From: Karstenula rhodostoma CBS 690.94
Lineage: Eukaryota; Ascomycota; Dothideomycetes; Pleosporales; Didymosphaeriaceae
Length of the DNA stretch: 64,000 bases
Assembly: GCA_010093485.1 (NCBI GenBank)
Contig: MU001512.1
Span: forward strand, 518,842 to 582,841
Direction: 5' to 3'
The translations under genes and the position numbers were made by a program. Of the stretch, positions 57,544-64,000 are shown piece after piece. Position 1 is the first letter of the stretch; every line of letters starts with the position of its first letter. The notes under the pieces were generated by a model. The model was not told where the DNA came from. It saw only the letters and a program-made list of their open reading frames with translations, and did not search any database.

Positions 57544-58836
57544 GCATGTATTTAGTCTTTGGTTTTGTATTTGTCGTCGCGTTCATAGATAGTGGTGCAC
57601 GGTAACCTCTTTGAGGGTACCGTGCCGGTACGGATCGGGGAGTTCTAAAAGTAAGTTTTCCTAGATTTATGAAAATTCAAGTACACGACGATACGAAAAC
57701 CCAGCCCTTGATATTCAATTGTGACTCCAAGCTCTTCAGCCATCCATGTACTGACACTGTATAATATCAATCAACGGTAAAGACATACGCTTAAACAAAC
57801 CTTCACAACATCGCTGCACTCCCCACACCCTCATCGACACGTTACTGCTCAACCACCCACCCTCGCCCCCTATCCAGTCCTACACCTCCTGTATTCCCCA
57901 GGCTCAGTCCATCACCCCCTAGGTATAATGCACAGTCGATTGCTTACAGCTCTCCTTACCCACACACCGCACTCGGCACCGCGCTCCCTGGCCCCGTGCA
58001 CAGTCAAAACGAGTTCCACGCATCACCATCATCAAAAACGCAATTTCCCGAGCGTGCCGCACATAATGCCGTGGGTGGTCGTAATGAGCGGGGTGAGGAG
58101 GAGGAGCTTTATTGTATAGGTTGATGGGTTAGTCATGGGCGAATTGATGTAGAATATGGGTTATATTGGAAGGAGTTGAGGTTTTCGGTGCTGAGCTGGT
58201 GGTCCTCTCTTTCTGAATTTAGGATAATTTTTATATACTTGGTCTGATAGTCCTGGTGGTACGATGTCGCATGTGAGGAAGTGTGAGAACGTAGTCGCTC
58301 GTACGATCGTACAGCTAGTCCTCAAGTGGACCGAACTCGGTGTTTGCTTATTGAGGGTATGAATAAAGCACATTCGAGATGTGGTATGGAACATCAAGTC
58401 CTTGTTGTTGAGCGGAGCGTATATGACCTTTCAGCTCTCACCAGACAAACTCCGTTCCCTTACGGCCTCAGCCGAGTACTACCCAAGATCTGTCTATGAA
58501 CTCGCAGTGTACAGCCGACCTAATATACCGTGAAGTCTCTTTCGGCAATGTCTTCGCGCATGTAGATCGGGACACAAATGTGTAGGATTGCCTTGTCAAG
58601 AGGGCCCTCAATAATTACAGACCAATTAACCGTTCGAGAAGAAAACGGAAGGTTGCAAGAGCCAGTGGAAGCCACGGGTATCCAAACTTCATCGTTCTCA
58701 TACCCAAGAACATCAATACCACATTGCGGACATCATCTCGCACCCAACTTTGTGTTTGCACTTCTAATGGAACAGCTGACCACTTCTCACGCTTCAAGCC
58801 AACCGCACTGGAAACCTAAGGCTTAGAAAGGTCATA
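57544..58836. other. 3' spacer
   Basis: About 1.3 kb between the giant locus and the DUF4211 gene, whose 3' ends face each other. A short inverted GGTACC phrase (about 57600-57635) follows the giant gene and may be part of its terminator. No gene seen. Confidence 0.45.
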
Positions 58837-60969
58837 CTAACCCCTCCTTCCCCAGCCTTTTCTGTACTCATTCTCCGCCTCGAGCGCAAAATTGACCTGG
58901 TCCTTATACATGCGGTATAGTTTCTTAATCTCGCCATTGGTATCCATCTCATCGGCGATCTTGTTCGCAATCTTCTGTCGTTTTCGCTGGCTCAACTTGT
59001 CTCGGCGTACGAGCTCCTCGGGCGTGCAGTGACCCTGGCGGACAAGGTAGTCTACGACCCAGGAGTTCAGATGGTAGCGCCAATGGTATAGAGTGTGAGC
59101 GACCTGAGCGTTGGCTTTGCAGGTGGACCCCAATGTGAAAGCTTTGGACTCAGGGGGGATGCGCTCGCCTTGTGCATCGTACGTTGGCTTTTCGCCGTTC
59201 AGCGCTTCTTCCGAGCCAGTAGATGAGACAGCAGATGAGTCTGAATCGGACTCAGAATCAGAGTCAGAAGCGTTAACAGCAAGTGGCTCAAGAGTCTCCT
59301 TCTGATAAGGTTGGCCGGTAAACGATAGCTCGAACGTAGCTGGATGGCTTCTGCGGTTACACGCTTCGCAATGCGGCTCCATAACCGCACGAGTACGGGG
59401 GTCGATATCGTTAATCACGATCTCTGGTCGCGCCTTGATCGCTCTTGTGAACTCGGCCGTCCAAACTGAAGAATGGTACTTGGACCCAGCTAGACCATTG
59501 ACCTCGTCGTCAAGTTTCCTGAAACTCATTTCATAGATTTCGTCTTCTGAATTGAATGCCGGATTAATCTTTTTCTGCACCATCCAGTCGATCGCGTACT
59601 TGAACAAGTCGCGGGGTTTAGAATTAGAAAGGCTGCTGAAGTGAAGCGGTAGCGCGTGTTCCGCTGGAACACCGATGGGCGCATCATCGTCGTTAATGAA
59701 ACCTTCGTCCTCGTCGTTGCCGTACAGAACTTCCTGCGCGGTAGTCCCGTATTCTTCCCCTTCGGACTCATCGCTTCCCTGCTCTCCGTTCGAATCTTCT
59801 TCAGACGCTTCAGGGATGACTTCTAGATCCGAATCGGAGCCGGAATCGGAGTCCACAACGACAGGCTTTTTGCGCGCAGCTGAAGACGATGGCGGATCAC
59901 TATTCACGGCGCGTCGTCTCTTCATCGCTTCCAGCGCCTTTTCCCGCGCGCTCTTGGCTTTGTTTTGTGTGCTGCCCAAACCGAGGGGTGAGGACTGGAG
60001 GAAAGCGAGCTCTTCCTTCAGCTCATCGGCTTCTGCATCTGAGTCCTCGTTCTGCTCCTCAGCATCGCTGTCTTCTGCACTAGAATCGCGCTGTTTGGCC
60101 CGGCGACCTCTCTGTGCTGTGCGAGGTACTTCATCCTCTGACAACTCATCAGCTGCCTTCTTTCGTCTCCTCGTGAGTTTCCTCGGGGTCGTAGGTACTT
60201 CGTCTTCGTCTTTGTCGTCCTCAGATAAGGCTGCCGGAGCAGGAGCAGGTTGCTTTGCATGGCGGCTCGCTTTCTTCGATCGCGAGGTCTTTCCCTCCTC
60301 CAAGTCTGCGCTAGGCTTCGTTCGTCTTTGTGCACTCTTCCGTTGCACGACTGTAACCTCTCCTTCGCTCTCAGACTCTGACGTTTTTGATGCTGGTCGA
60401 GCGGTACCACGCGCCTTCCGCTTGGGACGCACCATTTCCTTTTCCTGTGAGCTTTCTGAGGCCTTGTTCCGCGTCCGTTTGTCTTTTCGTCGGACAACAG
60501 TTACCTCGCCTTCGGTACCCTGCTTCGATGGATCTTCCACTGACTGGGAGGCTTTCCGAGCAGCTCGCCGTTTCTTGTCCTTTGGGCGTATCTCCGGCCC
60601 AGCGTCCGAAATGACTACCTTTCTGGCTTTCTTGGTGTCTTTCTTGGCCTTTTTCGGGGAAGGTGCTGCAAGTGCCTCGCTGTAGCCCTCGCTGGTCTCT
60701 GATGAGCTGCCAGAAGAGATGAGAGCCTCGTTGTCGGAGCTGCCAAACATGCCGCGCTTGTTTTGACTGACAGGCATTCCCAGCTTCATGCCCCGCTCCG
60801 TTTCTTGTTCCAGCCGCTGGCGCTTTGCTGGTCTGCTCGGCGAGGGTCCATCGTCGCTATCACTGCTAACGACAAAGGTGGACTTCGACGGTCTCGGCGA
60901 CGCGTTCGACGCAGGAGAGAAGTGGAGCTTGGACTGGCGCGTGCGTGCAAGCGATCGTTTCGGAGGCAT
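58837..60969 (-). CDS. DUF4211 domain nuclear protein
   Basis: A single exon encodes 710 aa. The first 420 residues are low-complexity: alternating basic (KKAKKDTKKARKVV) and acidic Ser/Glu/Asp blocks. The phrase GEVTVVRRK occurs twice (GEVTVVRRK and GEVTVVQRK), showing an internal repeat. From about 430 comes the folded part: FKYAIDWMVQKKINPAF, RKLDDEVNGLAGSKYHSSVW, CEACNRRSHPATFELSFTGQ and YHWRYHLNSWVVDYLVRQGH, matching the DUF4211 family of fungal proteins. The CxxC pair may bind zinc. Several bipartite nuclear signals are visible. The biochemical role is unknown; charged tails of this kind are common in chromatin proteins. The start context and absence of introns make the model simple. 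Confidence 0.85.
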   Translation of the reverse strand: MPPKRSLARTRQSKLHFSPASNASPRPSKSTFVVSSDSDDGPSPSRPAKRQRLEQETERGMKLGMPVSQNKRGMFGSSDNEALISSGSSSETSEGYSEALAAPSPKKAKKDTKKARKVVISDAGPEIRPKDKKRRAARKASQSVEDPSKQGTEGEVTVVRRKDKRTRNKASESSQEKEMVRPKRKARGTARPASKTSESESEGEVTVVQRKSAQRRTKPSADLEEGKTSRSKKASRHAKQPAPAPAALSEDDKDEDEVPTTPRKLTRRRKKAADELSEDEVPRTAQRGRRAKQRDSSAEDSDAEEQNEDSDAEADELKEELAFLQSSPLGLGSTQNKAKSAREKALEAMKRRRAVNSDPPSSSAARKKPVVVDSDSGSDSDLEVIPEASEEDSNGEQGSDESEGEEYGTTAQEVLYGNDEDEGFINDDDAPIGVPAEHALPLHFSSLSNSKPRDLFKYAIDWMVQKKINPAFNSEDEIYEMSFRKLDDEVNGLAGSKYHSSVWTAEFTRAIKARPEIVINDIDPRTRAVMEPHCEACNRRSHPATFELSFTGQPYQKETLEPLAVNASDSDSESDSDSSAVSSTGSEEALNGEKPTYDAQGERIPPESKAFTLGSTCKANAQVAHTLYHWRYHLNSWVVDYLVRQGHCTPEELVRRDKLSQRKRQKIANKIADEMDTNGEIKKLYRMYKDQVNFALEAENEYRKGWGRRG

Positions 60970-61365
60970 CGTGTAGGTTGCGCAACCGAACCAACTGCTG
61001 TTTGATCCGGCGCGGGCGCGTCGGGGTCGCGCAAGTTGGCGGGCCCTCGTTAGGTCAGGTTTGGTTTAGCCGCCGTTATTCAAGGTTGGATATCAAAAAG
61101 GATGAACTTGAAAATGAAGGCTATCAAAAGTAGGAATACCCCACAGTGGTCAAGTGAAAGTGTTGCAAAACGGGCGGGCCCTGTGCCGCAGGCGACATGG
61201 ATCTAGCGGGCATTAGCGCCCGCCGCCACGAGAGCACGTGATATCACCGTGGGAACTAGAAAGGGAAACCCCGTTACCGTGCAAGCGGCAGGGATCCGAT
61301 TATGGCTCTCTCCAGGTGAGATGTCAATAAGCTGCTTCATGCGCGATTGCGTTGACAATAAATCT
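60970..61365. other. Spacer upstream of the DUF4211 gene
   Basis: 396 bases between two tandem minus-strand genes, holding the DUF4211 promoter and the GNAT 3' end. It contains CACGTG at 61235-61240. Confidence 0.5.
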
Positions 61366-62146
61366 TCACCGCTTCTTCATATTCGCCTTGTCGCCCTCAT
61401 AATCTTCTAGCCACCTCCCTTCCAGTCCACTAGGCTCCCAAAGCATGAGCGCGTCGGTGTACTCTTCACAGAGTTTCACTTCGCCTACGATCTTAAATCC
61501 GCTCTTCAAGTACAAGAATCTCCCCACGATGCTTGCCTCCAATGTTACAGGTAATCCCTCGTCCGCAGCTAATTTCTGTACTTGGTGTACCAACATGCTA
61601 CCGACCCCACGACGCTGGAACTTTGGTGACACGCAAATAAGCCCCATATGCCAGCGCGGGTTGATGGCCTTGAAGGCATTCCAGGGTTCCAATTTGATGT
61701 ATTCCGCCAGGCGTTTGGGATCCTCCACGCGGTTCAGAAATTTGGTATCGTACCGGATCTCCCAATCTAAAAGTTTCCTCTCAAACTCTGCAATCGTCAT
61801 TAAAACGCTTTCATGAGGGTATAGTAGACATACTCTTGAACAGTGTATCTGCGCGCCATTTCTTGCTGGCTTCGTCCCCTGCAGTTCGATGGAGGAATAC
61901 AAAACCAGCGACTTCAGGTTTACCACTCCAATCACAGTCGCCTTCTTCGGTCACAATCACGTAGCCATACTGGCCTATGCCAACGAGGCGTTAGCGTAAC
62001 CGTATACTCTGATTTCGTCGTAGATCGTCCGGATATTTTTCCCGCCCAGGGTTTAGCCAACCGAAGAGCTCGTCCTTTTCAAACGCCCGATGGGTGATTT
62101 CGAAGATATCGGGCAGGTCTTCTCGTTTCACGGATCGCACGCGCAT
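61366..62146 (-). CDS. GNAT family N-acetyltransferase
   Basis: Exons 62146-62008, 61974-61834 and 61787-61366 (introns of 33 and 46 nt, GT-AG) encode 233 aa. The first intron is unusually short but has GCTAACG before its acceptor, and phases agree. The start reads MRVRSVKREDLPDIFEITHR. A beta strand VAGFVFLH is followed by an insertion. Motif A is LICVSPKFQRRGVGSMLVHQ, with the acetyl-CoA pyrophosphate loop QRRGVGS (151-157). Motif B is VTLEASIVGRFLYLKSGFKI. This matches fungal GNAT enzymes with an extended loop before motif A. It transfers an acetyl group from acetyl-CoA to an amine; the substrate cannot be read from sequence. Confidence 0.86.
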
Positions 62147-62480
62147 TCTGATATGGTTTGGTCTCAAGGGTCAAGTGTACTTTCTTCTTGATGTTGGAAC
62201 AGGCAGCGACTTATGACTCTATCGCGGGCGCTAATGAGGGGGCTGTTGGAGGAAGAGAAAGGGCGTGGCGCCACTAGCGATCCCGCAAATGAAGGTGCCA
62301 ATACGTGAGTAAGCTTCCCAACCAACCGACCAAATGAGCATCACGGTCCTGGGATGAGCTCAAATCATCGTCCCATGTTGAGGTCAGCCTATGAAACGGG
62401 TCGTTAAAACATCTTTTGCTTATCGCAAGGTGTCTTGTGTTTTGTATTATACGCAGAGACTACTGAAGGTGTCAGCAACC
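62147..62480. other. Spacer between GNAT and dienelactone hydrolase genes
   Basis: 334 bases with the promoter of the GNAT gene and the 3' end of the hydrolase gene. Nothing else seen. Confidence 0.5.
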
Positions 62481-63472
62481 TCAGAGTTGCTTTTCAAACC
62501 AATTCAAAACCTGGGTCACCGAGTCTTCAAGGCATTTCCTCTCGGCTGGATCCTCAGGGTTTCCTCTCACGCTAAAACCGTGCCTTCCTGGCGTGTACAC
62601 TTTATTCTCCATCTCTGGAGGAGAAGCCCCAGCTTCTGTCCTCTTCTTCATGATTTCTTCGATCTGGCCCTTTTGCTTGAAAGGTGTGACTTCATCTACC
62701 TCACCCCAGCCGATGCTCACAGGAACTGCCAGACCTTCGACGTCCTCCGGAAGCACCACATTGGAGGGATGTAGGGCCACCCCAGCGTCGATGAGCGGCA
62801 CCGGCTTGTCGTCTGCGCCTTGAATCGACTCAGACGAGCGACTAGCGCGCAGAACGAATCTCCCGCCCCAACACATGCCCACCATTCCAATCTTTTTCCC
62901 TTTCACCTCGTCCGATCGCCTCAGCTTCTGCAGCCATTCGACACATGCTTTGTGCGACTTATCCTTCCCATGCCTGCTAAGCCACATCAAATACCCTGGC
63001 ATGCCAGCTAGTAGTCCCCCGTACTTCGATAGGACAGATTGCTTTGCGGCATCGGCAGGGATGAGGACGTCGGCGAGGCTGAGTCCGAGGGGATCACCTT
63101 GGCAACATCAGACATGTTTGAGAATCGCCAAACTCATCTCGTACCTTCGAAAAAGTCGGGCATGTAGACAAGATACTCTCCACTCTTCGCATATGAATCT
63201 GCGATAAGCTTGTTGTTTGGCAGGTTGTGACTAAAGACATCGGAGTAAATGACAATGATGGCGCGAGGGTTCGTCCTGTTGCCAATGATGTAGGTATCAA
63301 GACCGTGGAGGGGTTCGATACTTCCTTGCGGGAGCCCTGCATGAATGGTACCCTTCAAGTTGTCAGTGTCCTAGAGCGGTTTGCGCGTCGAGTATTGAAA
63401 ACCTACGCTGATGCATTCCACGCAAGCCGTCTCCTTTCCCTCCTTCTTACCAGTCAACGGGCAGGAACTCAT
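62481..63472 (-). CDS. Dienelactone hydrolase family protein
   Basis: Exons 63472-63407, 63370-63145 and 63097-62481 encode 302 aa. The start MSSCPLTGKKEGKETACVEC is Cys-rich with no signal peptide. It is followed by GTIHAGLPQG, NPRAIIVIYSDVFSHNLPNN and YLVYMPDFFEGDPLGLSLAD. The alpha/beta-hydrolase nucleophile elbow is GMVGMCWGG, with Cys173 as nucleophile. Asp232 (WGEVDEVTPF) and His270 (GRHGFSVRG) complete the Cys-Asp-His triad of dienelactone hydrolases. The introns are 36 and 47 nt; the first is very short. Classical members open dienelactone in the degradation of chlorinated aromatics; most fungal copies have unknown substrates. A TATATAAA box stands 89 bases before the ATG. Confidence 0.88.
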
Positions 63473-64000
63473 TTCGTTTTGTGTCTTGGTGAACGTGTTT
63501 GTAAGATCTAGCGAGCTTTCCACAGCTTAATCTCGTTGAAGGTACAGCGAGGCGAGCTGATTTATATAGCATTCGCTCGCGTGCTTCTCGCGCAATCCTC
63601 GCGGCCCCGATACCCCGCCCCCCGCCATTCGCTCGTCCACAACCAATGTACACGGTGTATACGGGCGTTGTGGCGTCCAACCTTCCTAGATAGTTTCTAC
63701 ATAGTCACAAGCAGATCCATTGGATGAGATTATGATGAGGATTCATTGAACATGAGCCGTAATGCGGGGCGTAAAGCCACTGGGGGTCCAACATTACCAC
63801 CGGGGAGATTATTAGCAGATAGGAGCCTGGTCGGTTCGTGCACACTAGCCCTTCCAAGTACCTCTTTAACCTCCCTTCGTTGGCGTTGACAGCACGTGCT
63901 ACATGGTCTCAGAGCGACTCCTCGGAGCGAGGCTGACACAGCATCGTGTAGCTTACCAAGATGCTAGGCAGTCACGGGTAGTGCAGCTTTCTCTCGAGTG
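63473..64000. other. Promoter side of the hydrolase gene and window end
   Basis: About 530 bases upstream of the hydrolase start. No recognisable gene reaches in from the right edge. Confidence 0.5.
63561..63568 (-). promoter_or_regulatory. TATA box of the dienelactone hydrolase gene
   Basis: TATATAAA on the minus strand, about 89 bases upstream of the ATG at 63472. Confidence 0.55.

Noticed and set aside
59675..60685. Plus-strand Ser-rich frame of 336 codons
   Set aside because: Antisense to the low-complexity half of the DUF4211 gene.
1..64000. tRNA or rRNA genes
   Set aside because: I looked for B-box-like GGTTCGAATCC patterns and saw no cloverleaf-capable sequence; a tRNAscan run would settle it.

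Overview
The window is a piece of a filamentous ascomycete nuclear genome (Pezizomycotina; gene content points to a Dothideomycete, but that placement is inference). The evidence is many GT-AG introns of about 46-110 nt with CTAAC-like branch points, a HET-domain gene, F-box-like 'LPxEIR' proteins, a fungal complex I subunit, RfeG, and a quinate-permease-type transporter. Gene ends given here come from reading exon junctions by eye, so splice sites are predictions.

Layout. 1-5.8 kb: a partial F-box-like gene (-), diphthine methylesterase DPH7 (+), a second F-box-like gene with a probable GC-AG intron (+), and DNA polymerase eta (-). 5.8-8.4 kb: non-coding, holding a GTCT microsatellite with an assembly gap. 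8.4-14.5 kb: rfeG (-), a glutathione S-transferase-like pseudogene (-) and a frameshifted HET gene (+). 15-23.2 kb: a housekeeping block with a CofD/UPF0052 protein (-), a complex I subunit (-), the COMPASS subunit Shg1 (+) and arginyl-tRNA synthetase (-). 23.2-35.7 kb: sparse, with a velvet-like protein (+), a DUF4360 secreted protein (-) and a small GPI-anchor-type wall protein (+). 35.8-48.7 kb: a doubtful F-box-like locus (+), an adenosine-deaminase-family enzyme (-), the heterotrimeric G-protein beta subunit (+), a small secreted cysteine protein (+), a decayed quinate-permease-like transporter (-) and a phosducin-like protein (+). 48.7-58.8 kb: a TA-flanked MITE and a broken gene for a secreted protein of about 1,590 residues and unknown family. 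58.8-64 kb: a DUF4211 protein, a GNAT acetyltransferase and a dienelactone hydrolase, all on the minus strand.

How the genes relate. Most are unlinked housekeeping genes. The clearest functional pair is G-beta and the phosducin-like protein, its expected folding cofactor, about 7 kb apart. DPH7 and ArgRS act in translation, Pol eta in lesion bypass, and Shg1 in H3K4 methylation. The accessory character lies in the broken genes (GST, HET, transporter, giant secreted protein). Three of their lesions look like CpA-to-TpA changes, the context favoured by repeat-induced point mutation. No tRNA, rRNA, CRISPR array or intact autonomous transposon was recognised.
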